Source: Stramonita haemastoma
Taxonomy: Eukaryota > Mollusca > Gastropoda > Neogastropoda > Muricidae
DNA: 64,000 nt
Direction: 5' to 3'
Assembly (NCBI GenBank): GCA_030674155.1
Contig: CM060335.1
Location: forward strand, 34,309,781-34,373,780
A program made the position numbers and the translations under genes. The notes under the pieces were generated by a model. The model saw only the letters and a program-made list of their open reading frames with translations. It did no database searches and was not told the origin of the DNA. Positions 1-11,933 of the stretch are shown here, one piece after another. Numbering within the stretch: the stretch's first letter is position 1; the number at the start of each line of letters is the position of its first letter.

Positions 1-9
1 TCATTTAGA

Positions 10-560
10 AGGCACCCATCAGTCTGGGAAGACTACGGAGTTGCGCTCTAGTCTTTAGAGTGCAAAGCCTGGATAAGTAAGTAAGCTGTTACCCATGCAG
101 CAGACCCCCCCCCCCCCCCCCCCCCCTCCACACCACTGGAATGATCCATTGGAAAGGCAGTCGCCGATACGAATGGTTCCAGTGCCGTTGCAGGAGCCAC
201 CAGAACATTGCCATATACAGCCCCGAGCCACCCTGGGACTCCAACTCCCTGATTTTTCCTCAGGGATGGTGTCTAAACACAACACCTGTGCATGCTGGGT
301 TTTTATAATTTTGTCATCTGCTCCTACCAGCACACAATGGCCTGCTCTTCCAAAAGACAGAACAGGGTTTTAACGTGTGCACAAGATGTTCTGCCTGCAT
401 TCGCACACGGGGCCTCGGTTTATAGTCTCATCCAAATGACTTGACATTCAGTTCGATTTCTTCGTCAAACTGGGAAGAAAGGGCGAGGCTGGGTACGAAC
501 CCAGAAACTCACGGTTTACATATTGGCAGGCGAACGTCTTTACCATCCTGCCACCTTCCA
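10..560 (-). repeat. Composite SINE-like repeat, family B, copy 1
   Basis: On the minus strand: a tRNA-like head near 480-555 (box B-like GGGTTCGTACCC), the shared core near 325-430, then a 3' tail with GTTTAGACACCATCCCTGAG and a C22 tract (105-126). The same parts occur in the same order in direct orientation at 18243-18840, so this is one dispersed family. Lies in ACADVL intron 7. Confidence 0.75.
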
Positions 561-673
561 CCAAACCAACCAAGCACATGTACGGTAACAAACTCACACC
601 ACACAAACCAATCACATGCATGATAACAAACTCACACCACACCAACCTATCACACGCATGGTAACAAACTCAC
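560..673. repeat. 38-bp tandem triplication at the exon 7 donor of ACADVL
   Basis: TAACAAACTCAC recurs at 586, 624 and 662, an exact 38-bp spacing. The right-most copy is the real splice donor of exon 7 (GTGAGTTTGTTA on the minus strand); the two others are donor-compatible copies inside the intron. Confidence 0.85.
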
Positions 674-804
674 ACTGGCATCGGAGCCACTGGCTGGTTC
701 TGTCAGACAGAAAGCTGCCATTTCCTCTCCAGAGGCCAGGGTGGAAGGTATTTCTGCTTCTGTTCTGGCGTGCCAAACAACAGGATGCCCTTGAATCCAA
801 TCGA
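674..804 (-). CDS. ACADVL: ACADVL exon 7, with an apparent 1-bp deletion
   Basis: Acceptor GTTGACAG, donor GTGAGT. The first part encodes [20 protein letters not shown] in one frame and the second part [20 protein letters not shown] in another. One base is missing near 740-745 (CTTCCACCCTGG on the minus strand). Adding one base gives 132 nt and a phase-0 end. The [12 protein letters not shown] block is the acyl-CoA/FAD site signature of the family. Confidence 0.9.
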
Positions 805-1739
805 CTGTCAACCAGCACAGAAAAAAACAGTTGATGGGTTTGACCACACCCAATATCCGACCTTAACAGTCTGGGTGATTTGGGTTTTTGTTGTTGTTGT
901 TGTTTGCATGCTTGTTTGGTCTGTTGGTTCATGTCAATTTTCAGATACGGGGCTCTGATAAAAAAGATAAATCACATTGTTTTTTTCTTTTCTTTTTATT
1001 TGTGTTCTTTTCAACGGACTCCCCCACCCCACCCAGCCTAACTTTATGTATGTAAATGTTGTCATCATTTGCTGATAAATATGCTGGTCAAATGAACAAG
1101 AAAATGGATCTGCATCTCAAAATGATCATGACCTTAAAATCCTGAAGTTGATCTTACAAAAATTCTTATACAATTTTTTTCTCCCCATCCTGGTGGAGTC
1201 CATCCCCTGCTGGGTGCAGTCTGGGTATGTCGGTGTCCTCAGTTTCATCCACAAGAGATGACATACTCTTCTACTCAAGATTACTGAGGTTCTCAAATGA
1301 GCACCAGATGTTCTATTGGTTTCACACAAAAGACCTCAGCTTACTGCCTGACCAAAAGGGCTTTCTGGGGAATGGGGTCAGTGCCAAAGTTAACCCAAAC
1401 AAACGGGTATCCTCCGTGGAGCCTCAGACATGTACCCTCAGTTTAACACTCTAACCAACAAACAGGCTTTCCTGCTCTTTCACTTTCCTTGTTTCCTTGA
1501 TTAAGATTCCTGACAACAAGATGTCGACAGTTACATGCGGGCTACGAATTCTGTAACTACTACAAAACCCACCTGGGTAGGGCTTGTGTTGAAAGATTAT
1601 AGATGGACATGATGAATGACACTGGAGTAGCAATACCAAAACAGACCATAAAAAAGAAGCTGACATAAAAATTAAAGCATCTCCCTAAAAAAAACAAAAA
1701 CAAGGAACTAAAAATCAACACACACACACACGCACTCGC

Positions 1740-1775
<36 letters not shown>

Positions 1776-4497
1776 AACAATTCTTTTTCTTTTCAACTCC
1801 TCCGCTACAGCTCTGAAATTTACCAATAGTGACATTTTTATGTTATGACTGTTTCCCTCCCCCCATCATTAAAGTAGCCACATTCTGACTGACGGGGATT
1901 ATAAAACAGCAACAAAACCTGCAGACCAACAACAAGCGCACAACAAACAGACCCTCTCACCTGATGAGCCCCTAAAGTGATGCCAACACCCAGGTCATGA
2001 GCTCCCACGATCTCCACCAGGCGAGCATACTGTGTGTTGTTCAGGCCCAGTCCACCTGGCGTCACAAAGCACGCACATTCAAGATACGTCTTCACTGTCA
2101 ACATTTCATGGAATCAATGTGCAATTTCTAAATCAAATGGAAATGAAATCATCTATAATAACCACAGCTGTCAGTTTCCCCCACTTTCAACTACTCACAC
2201 CTGCTATCCATTCCATCTCATCCCAGCCTGGCTGGTGCTAATTACAGCGGGAAATGATCACACTTGGACTTGGTAATAGGAAGGGCCACGTAAAAGGAAG
2301 GGCCACAGTAATATTAGCACTGGGCTGGGTAAAAAAATATTTTAAAAAAGCACTGGGCTGGGTGGTTCTTGACGGAGTTATGGTGAATTTGCGCGCTGTG
2401 TAACAGCATAAAAAAAAATATCATAATTCAAATCATAAATCATTATTCTTTTCCTTTTCAATGGATGTGGTTGCTCCTCCTTTCTAGCTTAGTTGTATTG
2501 GAGGGGATGCTGGGGAAGGTTAGCCTGTCTAGATTTAAGAATGTCCAATTCCTGATCTGACAGCAATTAAGGGCAAGGCTTTCAAACTCCACTGAGATGT
2601 CTGACTGAGGGTTGTCGTTTAAAAAAAAAATTTTTTCTCTTCTCCGTCATCACTGGTTCCGCCTCTATTCTTCAAGTCCTGGGGATGGAACTGTCAAGGT
2701 CATATGTCCTTATGCACATATCAAAGCCCCATCCATCGTTCTCAGAAGAGAAGGCTATCAATGACACAGATGACATAAACATGGGCAACATACAGCCTGT
2801 GACCCAGAGAAGATAGGCTTGACCTGGTCCAATATTCCTGAGACACGCTCCCTGAAAAACTCAGTGACTCCTCCCCAATGACTGCTCAGAGTACAGGGAG
2901 AAATCAGTGAGTCAGTCAGGAGGTATTGGAAGTAAGAGCAGCTCGGGTAAAAGCTACCAAAAAGAAGGTTCCTGATGGGATCAGGCCAGACCAGCAGAGC
3001 AGGAGACTACAGAGCAGAGGAAAGGACATCTTGCGCACACGTTAAATCCTGTTCGGCTTTTTGTAAGAGTAGGCCATTGTGTGCCGGTGGGAACAGATGA
3101 CAATATTTACAAAACTGCACACACACAGGGACCAGATGAAAAAAAGCACATGATTGCTTATTCTGTTATCCTCGATATAAAAGAATGAATAAATAAATAA
3201 AAAATAAAAATAAAGGAAAGTGGGGTTGAGGAGAAAGGGGAGAAACAGCCCACAGCACACCTAACACAGTAAGGAAAGGGATGTCACCATAAAGCAGGTC
3301 GTCTGAAAACGATGCAGCACGCAGTATATTTATGCTTGCATGCATGCATACATGTCCACTTTCTCTCTCTCTCTCATTCTATTTCCGTCAATATCTATGA
3401 CAATCATAATGTATACCCTCTGGTTTCTTTTATCAGTTCAAAAGGACTGAAACAGATGTTTCACCCATTAATTCCCACCCCCCTTCTGTCTCTCTCTCTC
3501 TGTGTGCACAAATTAATTGATGCTCTACTCTAAAAGCAATTAAAAATAAGGCCCCATCAAACAAAATTAGCAACAGGTGGTAAAACAACCAGCAATGGCC
3601 CCTTAAAAGAGAACCAAAAAAAGCAACATTAATAACGCATTGCACTTCATATTAGGTAGTAAAATATGTAGAGATTTTTAACATGTTAGGTGTATGTAAC
3701 ATGTCTATCATTCATTTCAAGACACTTCATAAGCAATAATCATAGGTACTGACTAGTATTTACAGTCAATTCAAAAGTGACGATTAACATTTTACCATGA
3801 GCTTGCGAAACCTGCAGCCATCTCTCTATGCCCTTGCATAGGTATTAACTAACATTTACATTCAATTAAAAAAAAACAGTTAACACTTTACCATGATCTT
3901 GCGAAACCTGCAGCCCAAAAGCTCCCATCTCTCTAAGGCCTTGCAGGGATGCATCATCCACTTTTTCCAAGCCGTCATTTTTCAAGGCATCATTTTGCTC
4001 CTGCAAGAGATAGCATGCCATTTCAGTTCCCCATTGGTGGACACTATAGCCGAGTATTTACGATTGTTCAACTTCAATCCCGCGGGTCCATGAAGCCATG
4101 GGTTCGAGTCTTGGCGGTGTTTGGTGAACTAAGGGTAGGAGTTTTTCTCCCAGGTCAACTTCAAGTGCAGACCAGCCAGTGCCCTAATTCCCTTCATGTA
4201 TGTATACACATGCAGAAGATCAAATATGCATGTTAAAGATCCCATAATTCATGTCGGTGTTCGGTGGGTTACGGAAGTATGAACATTCCCAGCATACATC
4301 CCTGAAGTTGGAATGTGGCTACCTAAATGGTGGGCAAAAATGTTTGCATATGCATTAAAAACTTTGGAGCTCTAGCCAAGGAAGGAAAAAAAATCCCTGT
4401 GTTTTGAGGGTAAATTTGCATATTTCATGGCTGAATATACTATACAATACACACATGAGCATAATACATGCACATATACACAAACATGATACATGCA

Positions 4498-4584
<87 letters not shown>

Positions 4585-6060
4585 CACACGCACACACACA
4601 CACACACACACACATCCCAGTGGTCAGAACCACTAGCAATGCTGGCAATTTGAAGACCTGGGTTTGAGTCCGGTCGAGGAGACTTTTCTCCTGGAGTTAA
4701 CATCAGTGATGACTTCACTCTCCCCACAAGTCATTCGAATGAGACTTTAAACCGAGGCCCCATGTGCGAACGCACGCAGAACATCTTGCGCACACATTAA
4801 TTCCTGTTCCGCTTTTCGTAAGAGTAGGCCATCGTGTGCCGGTGGGAACAGATGACATTTACAAAACTGCATTCACACGGGGACTGGATGTAAAAAAGCA
4901 CAAGAGTGCTTATTCCATTATCCTTGATATAAAAGAATAATAATGATAATAATAATAATACACACACGAGTGCTTATCCCATTATCCTCGATACAAAAGA
5001 ATAAAACAATCTTTTGTGCCGGTGGGAACAGATGACAAGATTTACAAAACTGCATACACACGGGAACTGGATGTAAAAAAAGCATATGAGCACTTATTCC
5101 ATTATCCTGGATATAAAAGGAAGTAAAAACAATGACAAAAAGTAAGCATTGGCCAATCAAACAAAAGCAAAAAACACGAAGTGGACTCTTGTCATCTTGG
5201 AAAAAAATCTCTGCAATAGATGACCAACAATGCAGGGATTGGAAGTGCAAAACTATGCTGGCTGCTAGGTGAAGGTTTGGAATACTAATAAGCAGGGCTC
5301 TTGGAGGGATTTGCTACATACCTCAAAAAATTTGGCACAGGTGTCCACAAGCATTTGCAACTCTTCCTTTTGGTCAGGATCCAATACTGTTAACAAAAAC
5401 AAAAAAGAAATAGATAAAATACAAATATAAAAATATATATATACAAATGGTTTAAAAAACAAAACCACCCCCCCTCCCCCCCAATAACATAACATTGTAA
5501 CTCTCTTAACCTTTAGCCTGCATAAAACAAAACTAAGACTATCTTTTCTTTTCTTTTTTTTTTATAAGACTATCTTTTCATTATGATTCAAGTTGTGTTC
5601 CTGTGTGTATTTCAGGGGTTTTTTTCTTGGGTTTTTGTGTGTTCCTTTTTGCTAGAGCTCCGAGTACCGAGGTACACCAATGGTGCCATTTTGCATAAAC
5701 GACCATTTGCCCACCACTGAGGTAGTCACATTCTGACTTCAAGGATGATGTCGAAACATACTACTGTGCATGCATTTTTTTTTATAGAAATATTGTTATC
5801 CATTAGGCCTACTGCCAGCATACAATGGCCTACTCTTCCAAAAAGCACAACAGGTTTAAATGTGTGCACAAGACGTTCTGTGTACATTTGGACACAGGAC
5901 CTTGGTTTATAGTCTCATCCAAGTCTGGCTCTGGAGCTACAATGTGATCAATACATTCTTTAGAACAAATTTTGCACGCAAAGACATACAAACTCTCCTC
6001 ATAAGAAAACAATTTTATCAAACCTTATAACGAATTTTACCCTATCAATTCTGCACACAT

Positions 6061-6107
<47 letters not shown>

Positions 6108-6108
6108 C

Positions 6109-6154
<46 letters not shown>

Positions 6155-6507
6155 CCAGTGGGTGTTTGAAGTGATTGCAGTATTCTTTAGAACAAATTTT
6201 GCACAAAGACATACAAACTCCTCATGAGAAAACAATTTATTTAAACCTATTCATGAACTTTACCCTATCAATTCTGCAAAAACACACACACACACACACA
6301 AATACCATGGGTGTTTGATGCGATTCCAGTTTACCTTCTGGGTAGGGGAAGACTTGTTCTGTGGCAATTTTTCCTTGAAACAGGTTCATTCCAAAAGACC
6401 GTGAATCACTCTGCAAAATTTTGGTTTGCCAAATCAATTTTGTTGCTGTGCTCTTTCTCTTTTATTTATGCACTCTCATGCACACATGCACGCACATGCG
6501 CGCACAC

Positions 6508-6556
<49 letters not shown>

Positions 6557-9500
6557 TATATGCATATAAACATACATCAGCATATACTTCACTATTTTTC
6601 ACGTCATTTTGCCATGAATTTTTTCCCCCTTTCTTTTTTCTTTTGAGATCCTTCTATTTTCTTCTTTGTTTCCCCCTTTCCATACACCTTTTCTTTGATC
6701 ACACTCCCTCTCCCTCACTCTAACATATGGAGCACACACTACCTCAATATGAAATTTGACATGTGTTCTGTGAATATGCAACAGGTGTGTACAACTGCTT
6801 AAGGTTCCTTTTGCTCTAAAGATTGTTGACGTTCATGAATTCCTGGGTTGGTCAGCAAAGACATCTCAGTTTACGATATAAACCACAAATAAGGCAGGCA
6901 AGTCTCTCGGTCATCAAGAAAAAGACCAAAAACACTAGACACCAGGGTTTTCAAAAGAAGAAGTTACCTGAACAGGTGTTGTTTTCTTGGAAGGTTTCTC
7001 TGGAGATTCAGGTTTGGCTTGAGCAGCAGCGGCAGCTGTACTCTGCCAGGAAGCTTGCGTGAGATGCGTCGGCTGCCTGCCATGCCTGGTTGGACACCAA
7101 CATCCCACACAGTTAACAGACAGAAGCAAACAGTTGCCTGCCTTTGCTAAGATTCATGATTTTTTTTTTTTTTTAATTCAGCAGCTTCTGACCATTCTTG
7201 GCAGCTGTCAACTCTATTACAGTCTTCCAAGCCAGCTAAAATTGGTCAGTTAAATGACGCTACCACCATGATCACCCCCAAAAGGTCCCCCCTTTTAAAA
7301 AAAAAAAAAAAAATCTTAAGTCTTTACAATATAACAATTGTGACAGTATTTTATGCCCTCCAACAAAGACCACTATTGTAGCTGCCTGTTATGCTGCTGA
7401 CATCTGGTGATAGTACAGTAGCCACAAAATAACTAAAAGTTTCTTTTTTCATGACACTATTTCTCCTTCCTTTATTTTTTAAAGGATCTGTTATTCTTTT
7501 TTTAATAAAGCAGAGTTGCCACCTGATTAATTTTTTTTTGTTTTTGGGGGGAGGGGGTATTCTTAGTTTTTATTTTTGTTTTCTTTTGGTGAGGTGAGAT
7601 TTATCTTGTTTTGTTTGTTTGTTTTGTTTTTTTTTAATTTGGGGGGGGGGGGGGGGTACTCATTATAAACTAAATGTGCTATAAAATTCTTTAATATTTT
7701 TTTTTTCAGGATGAAATAATAATAGTAATATTGGTACTTGCACTTTGCTTTGCCTGGTTTAAACAAGCAAAATAAAAACCTTTTGCCTTCACCATTTCAT
7801 ATTCATAATCATTCAAAACTTTAATGGACATAGCATCCTAATTCAAGAAATAGCACATTTCTAAAGATAAATTTTTAGAAATCTAAAAGAAAGGGTCTGG
7901 GGGCTTATTTTTCTACTTTTCTGAGTACTTTCCATAGTATCATTTGAAAACCATGATATCAGATAATGTTTACAAATAAACAAATACATTACAATACAAT
8001 ATGAACTGCTACTGGCTATACTTCTTTTTCTTACGTAGATAATATATATATATGCTGGCTTTTGATTTAATAATCATCCCCAAACTAAGCAGCAAGCATG
8101 TATCACTTCACACCAAAACTTAATAACTATTAACACCAGAGGCCAATTTTAACATTTAACATAGCTTCATACCCCCACAATACAGGTAGCCACATATATT
8201 GCCTTCAAAGAGCAGCAGTCTATACAGAACCTATAATTGATTGAAGTGTGTTTATCCAGGATATATATCATAATGGCTTTATCAGTTGATAAAGATTGTA
8301 CTTTAAATTTGTGACTGCTGTACAAAGTCGAAAGTGACTTAACTCCTTTTGTCCTGGCATGTGACTGGCCATAACAAAGTTGGTTTATTTTACTTCCATG
8401 TGTCCAAAAGTCAAGATAGTCTATAATCAAGATAATGTTATAATCGTATTGTGATGCTCCCTTGTTTTCCAAAATTAATGGGGTTCAAGACTTTGTCCTG
8501 TGAGTCAGCTAATAAAATGAGATTTGTGTCACTCACAGTCTGAATCAGTTCTGACACATTATATATAGTTGATCTACAGTACATTCAAACTGTGAACACA
8601 GCCCAGAATTGCAGGTGTGGTCATCACTATTACAGCAGAGCAAATTCCTAAGACTAACTCACAACTGTCACCTACTTACTCTAGATAGCATGGTTAAAAA
8701 AGGAAAAGGGGTGTGGAGGGGGGGGGATACAGGGAAGGCAAAGGAGCTATTTTTACAGTTACGTCTGAGATATTCAAGATTTGGGGGGGGTTTCCCAAAT
8801 AAAACTCATATGACTGTTTTAGGAATTATACAGAAAATAAAGTTGTAAATATTTTTTAAAGGTTTGTAAATCAAAATGTGTTTAATGTTGAGACAACTGA
8901 AGTCAAGTGTGTAGTGTATAGGTGTATTCAACGTTCAAAGATCCAGACATTGTACAATCAGCAGAGCAAGGTTCTGAATCAAATTTCAAGATGCGCATCA
9001 ATGTCATGATGTAAATGAATGATTTTTTTTCACCAATCAATGTCAATCAATGTTTACAACTATATTGTATCATTTTATCTGCTTTTTTTTTTTAATTCAA
9101 CAGACCATTAGATTTGTTCAAAGTGTCTCAGTAGTACAAATAAAATCTAATGAGGATGAATTCCCAATACTCAATAAATAATGGAGAACTTTACAGCAGC
9201 AATAAACATCACGTCATCAGCTTGAAAAATGACAAGTCATAGACATAGACACTAGACAGCAGATAAATCAAAACAGCTACAAGTCACAGAAATGAGGTTA
9301 TCATTCCAAGATACTACACTGAACTGGAATATATCAACAATAAACAAATGCACTTGAACAAATTAAACCATCAGATACTTACCAAATTAGGCCTACAATA
9401 AAAAATATATATATATATTAAGCTTTTAAGTTTTATCGCTTGAGGAAAAAAAATTGTGTGGCCATGTCACAAGGTCCAAAGTTCTATTGAGGAAAAAAGT

Positions 9501-10950
9501 AGTGAGGAAAGACAAGTGCAGGTACCAACTTCTCAATCATTTTGAAAATGACTTATCAAAGATTCAAAAAAAAAAAAAAAAAAAAAAATTCTAAGGAATA
9601 ATGTCTTTCAGTGGCAGCATTGTAGGCATTTCTGAGTAAGGTCCAAAGTTCTTGCAAAAATAATTTAGTATTACACTATTACATTAACTTTATACTACAG
9701 CGCCCCCATGCCTCCAAAAGGAGTTCAGAAAGAAGCACAGGTCCAGAACTGTAGAGTGCACTTATTGCCCATACTGACAGTTTACTTCTTCATGCTATAC
9801 AACGGTTATTTCCCCTTCCAGGAAGCTTAATGTGATGTTTTAGTTCATAACCATGCTGTACAAGAAAAAAATCCAAGTTGTTATCTGATAGTGATAATGT
9901 ATCGCTTGTTTTTCAAAGCCAAACTGGACTGCTTCAGTTTTTTTTAAGCAACTGATAGAATTGTACAGATCTGGAAAAACAGAATTACAATGTTGGTTAG
10001 AAATTGATAAACTGTGACTGAAAAAACATAACACTGATTCCACTCCCAATACTCAAAGACACCCTTTTTTGTTGGTGGATCTTTTTTCTCCCACCTAGAC
10101 AGAATAGACCTGTAGGCTATGACCTTGTTTTATTATGGCATATAGCACAATATATACATTGTTAGAGGAAGCCAATTTTTTTCCCAAGTTTCTGCAATCC
10201 CCCCCCCTTTTTTTTTTTCATACTTTGCTGTTTGCAATCAATGTATCATGGCACACATTTATATGAAATCTCTTCTTATGGGCACACTCTATCTTAAGTA
10301 AAGCAAAACTTTATGGAGGTTGTTTTAATGTTAGCATTTGTGGTTTTTTCATTCACAGTTATCACAAACATGTCATTAGAAATCGTTATGATTAGGCTAA
10401 CACAAAAGGGTTTGTTTTTTTAATATATTCACTGTAGTCGTGTCTCACTAGGGACATGATTTGTGGACTTAAGAACTTCACACACCCCTATTGAAGAGAA
10501 CTCTTTTGACTTAAGGTCCAAGATTCACAGGCTAAGTTATTTATACACAAGTTTCATAACCAGCATGTGCTAATACAATTACGAGGTGTGTAACAGTTAC
10601 ATAATTGTTTTGAGCTGTACGACACTTGACACCTGAAGTGTTACCCGTCATTTGTAGATTCTTTTTCAAATTTTATGACAATATTCATTCAACTTGATTA
10701 CGTTTAAATGTCATCTCAGGGTCAAACCAACTTTAGTTTTTGGTACATGATCAACAACACGAATGCTATGCCAGGGTGGGCAAAGTCCACTGCTTTAGAA
10801 CTGAAGTTCATCCGACGCTTCATCATTAGCACTTGACTACAATCACCAACATTCTTTTCTTTTAAAGTAACATTACCTTAAAATCTTCAGTTGGCCTTTA
10901 TGGGAAAAACTGGACGTCGTGCGCACAACGATTCCAACTGATCGAAACAT
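674..10950 (-). CDS. ACADVL: Very long-chain acyl-CoA dehydrogenase, mitochondrial (5' seven exons; gene continues left of window)
   Basis: Catalyses the first, FAD-dependent step of mitochondrial beta-oxidation of long acyl-CoAs at the inner membrane. Seven coding exons, all with GT donors and AG acceptors: 10950-10877, 7085-6968, 6410-6335, 5386-5322, 4000-3892, 2055-1961, 804-674. Spliced in order they give an Arg-rich presequence, a Lys/Ala-rich linker, then VLCAD hallmarks such as [50 protein letters not shown] and [26 protein letters not shown] and the [10 protein letters not shown] block fit ACADVL better than ACAD9. Splice phases close at every junction (2,0,1,0,1,0). The FAD-contacting middle, catalytic Glu and C-terminal membrane domain are off-window. 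Oddity: exon 7 lacks one base near 740-745. Identification rests on recalled family sequence, with high confidence. Confidence 0.93.
805..1960. other. ACADVL intron 6
   Basis: Intron between exons 6 and 7. It holds a (CA)n tract at about 1719-1772 and no exon or recognisable element. Minus-strand ORFs through the CA tract are artefacts. Confidence 0.7.
1961..2055 (-). CDS. ACADVL: ACADVL exon 6
   Basis: Encodes [18 protein letters not shown] and then [13 protein letters not shown], the most diagnostic VLCAD block in the window. Acceptor GACGCCAG, donor GTGAGA, phase 0 at the 3' end. Confidence 0.95.
2056..3744. other. ACADVL intron 5, main part
   Basis: Intronic sequence, mostly unique. The only recognised element is a 3' fragment of SINE family A at 3037-3205 ending in an AT-rich (AAAT)n-like tail. 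Confidence 0.65.
3037..3205 (+). repeat. SINE family A, 3' fragment
   Basis: Begins with the shared core (ATCTTGCGCACACGTTAAAT, then GTGTGCCGGTGGGAACAGAT) and continues through the family A tail to GTTATCCTCGATATAAAAGA and an A/T-rich end. The tRNA-like head is absent. Confidence 0.7.
3745..3947. repeat. 96-bp tandem duplication spanning the ACADVL exon 5 donor
   Basis: 3745-3840 aligns with 3841-3947: both start GGTA(C/T)T and contain CTTGCGAAACCTGCAGCC. The first copy is a degenerate duplicate of about 48 bp of exon plus donor plus intron. It lacks about 10 exon bases but keeps a CATG/GTAAAA donor. Confidence 0.8.
3892..4000 (-). CDS. ACADVL: ACADVL exon 5
   Basis: Acceptor TCTCTTGCAG, donor GTAAAG. 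It encodes [16 protein letters not shown] and then [12 protein letters not shown], the second and third helices of the fold. The 3' part of the exon and its donor are copied in a degenerate tandem duplicate at 3745-3840. Confidence 0.92.
4025..4385 (+). repeat. SINE family C copy
   Basis: Carries GTCAACTTCAAGTGCAGACC, ATGCAGAAGATCAAATATGC, GTTAAAGATCCCATAATTCA and TCGGTGTTCGGTGGGTTACG, then a 3' tail ending TTTGGAGCTCTAGCC. The same core recurs at 20040-20265. The 5' limit is uncertain. In ACADVL intron 4. Confidence 0.6.
4512..4612. repeat. (CA)n microsatellite
   Basis: About 100 bp of nearly pure CA, abutting the 5' side of the family A SINE at 4612. Confidence 0.9.
4612..5125 (+). repeat. 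SINE family A with repeated 3' tail segments
   Basis: A head-like part with GGGTTTGAGTCCGGTCGAGG leads into GAGTTAACATCAGTGATGAC, the core, and the GACTGGATGTAAAAAAGCAC tail to about 4935. The tail is then repeated at about 4962-5125 (GTGCCGGTGGGAACAGATGA again at 5017). Tail amplification by slippage or nested insertion is likely. Confidence 0.7.
5322..5386 (-). CDS. ACADVL: ACADVL exon 4
   Basis: Short 65-nt exon encoding [20 protein letters not shown] and a final Glu, matching the first helix of the acyl-CoA dehydrogenase N-terminal domain. Donor GTATGT, acceptor TTAACAG. Confidence 0.9.
5640..5935 (-). repeat. Fragmented SINE (families B/C), minus strand
   Basis: 5655-5790 is the reverse complement of the GGAGCTCTAG-type tail and GTGTC-like block. 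5815-5935 is the reverse complement of the shared core (CATACAATGGCCTACTCTTC; TATAGTCTCATCCAA). Lies in ACADVL intron 3. Confidence 0.55.
6059..6152. repeat. (GCAC)n/(CA)n microsatellite
   Basis: About ten GCAC units followed by a pure CA tract. ATTCTTTAGAACAAATTTTG flanks it at both 5955 and 6180, so the tract sits inside a local duplication of about 225 bp. Confidence 0.8.
6335..6410 (-). CDS. ACADVL: ACADVL exon 3
   Basis: Encodes [20 protein letters not shown] then FPYPE, the conserved start of the mature dehydrogenase (human: KSFAVGMFKG...QVFPYP). Donor GTAAAC, phase 1. Confidence 0.92.
6495..6552. repeat. (CA)n microsatellite in ACADVL intron 2
   Basis: CA dinucleotide tract after a CATGCACGCACATGCGCGC-type purine/pyrimidine stretch. 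No coding signal in the remainder of this intron. Confidence 0.85.
6968..7085 (-). CDS. ACADVL: ACADVL exon 2 (presequence/linker)
   Basis: Acceptor CCAACCAG before 7085, donor GTAACT after 6968. It encodes a linker with an Ala5 run followed by [16 protein letters not shown]. The low-complexity composition is typical of the poorly conserved region before the mature enzyme. Confidence 0.85.
7086..10876. other. ACADVL intron 1
   Basis: A 3.8-kb intron between presequence exons 1 and 2. It contains poly(G) at about 7641-7656, poly(A) at about 9569-9588 and AT-rich sequence. I see no repeat family copy, conserved ORF or RNA gene. Confidence 0.6.
10877..10950 (-). CDS. ACADVL: ACADVL exon 1 (start codon, mitochondrial presequence)
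   Basis: ATG at 10950-10948. It encodes [20 protein letters not shown] and four more residues: Arg/Ser/Thr-rich with no acidic residue, a typical matrix-targeting presequence. The donor is GTAATG after phase 2. The exon was found by reading upstream of exon 2; its phase joins exon 2 exactly. Confidence 0.8.
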
Positions 10951-11544
10951 TTTCAGTGTTGTAGACTCGGTAGCAGAATGCCAGTAAGCTAGGCTGGAGT
11001 TGAAAGTTCTTCGGCACTGAATGGATTTGTGGGGCAGACGAAATCGCTAGGTCTATGCTTTACGTCATTTCCGGTAAGATAAACTTAATATTTTCATTGG
11101 TTGAAAACTGTATCAGTACATTTTCTAGTTATGCTCTAGCCTAGAAGTACAAGGGTACTGACCGTATGCTCTCAGCCAAATTATTATAGTTTTTAGGCCT
11201 ACGGTTTTCTCTCTTTTGCTAATGAATACCTGTCTCTGATGTCTTTGTTTATAATTCTAAAACTCTTTGACGGGAATAAATCATTCACCTCATTGTCATA
11301 TTATCATTAGATTTTGATAGAATGCTTTGACAGTAATGCTTTCATCATTGTAAAATCCTTGAAAATACACGCAACATATTTGACAAATCTTGAGAAAAGT
11401 TTTATCAGAACAGGGATTTGGAATTGTATAGTTCTCCTTGGGAGTAGGAAATAAATACAGGTTAATTTTAGAGTTCATAACAACAACAACAACAAAAAAG
11501 ACTTCTAAAACAAGTCTGGTAACTCCTAGAAAGTGTTATACATG

Positions 11545-11622
<78 letters not shown>

Positions 11623-11639
11623 GTGTGTGTGTGTGTGTG

Positions 11640-11678
<39 letters not shown>

Positions 11679-11701
11679 CAGTTAAGAACAACCTCATATA
11701 T

Positions 11702-11735
<34 letters not shown>

Positions 11736-11900
11736 TGGTTTGTTGTTTTTTAGGGGAAGAAGAAATTAATTCAAAATGGTTTGGGTTTTTTTCTGGGTTT
11801 TGTTCTTTTGCTTCTACTGAGAATGTTGCAGTTTTATTACAATTTTTTTCAGATAAAGTAAAAATAGATATAAAATATTTTTTGTCATCATCAGTTCTCA

Positions 11901-11933
<33 letters not shown>

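Noticed and set aside
674..804. ACADVL as a pseudogene because of the frameshift
   Set aside because: All splice sites and other exons are intact, and one added base restores both frame and phase; an assembly error is simpler.
4404..4727. ORFs of 60-97 codons across 4.4-4.7 kb
   Set aside because: (CA)n translation (Thr-His or Cys-Val).
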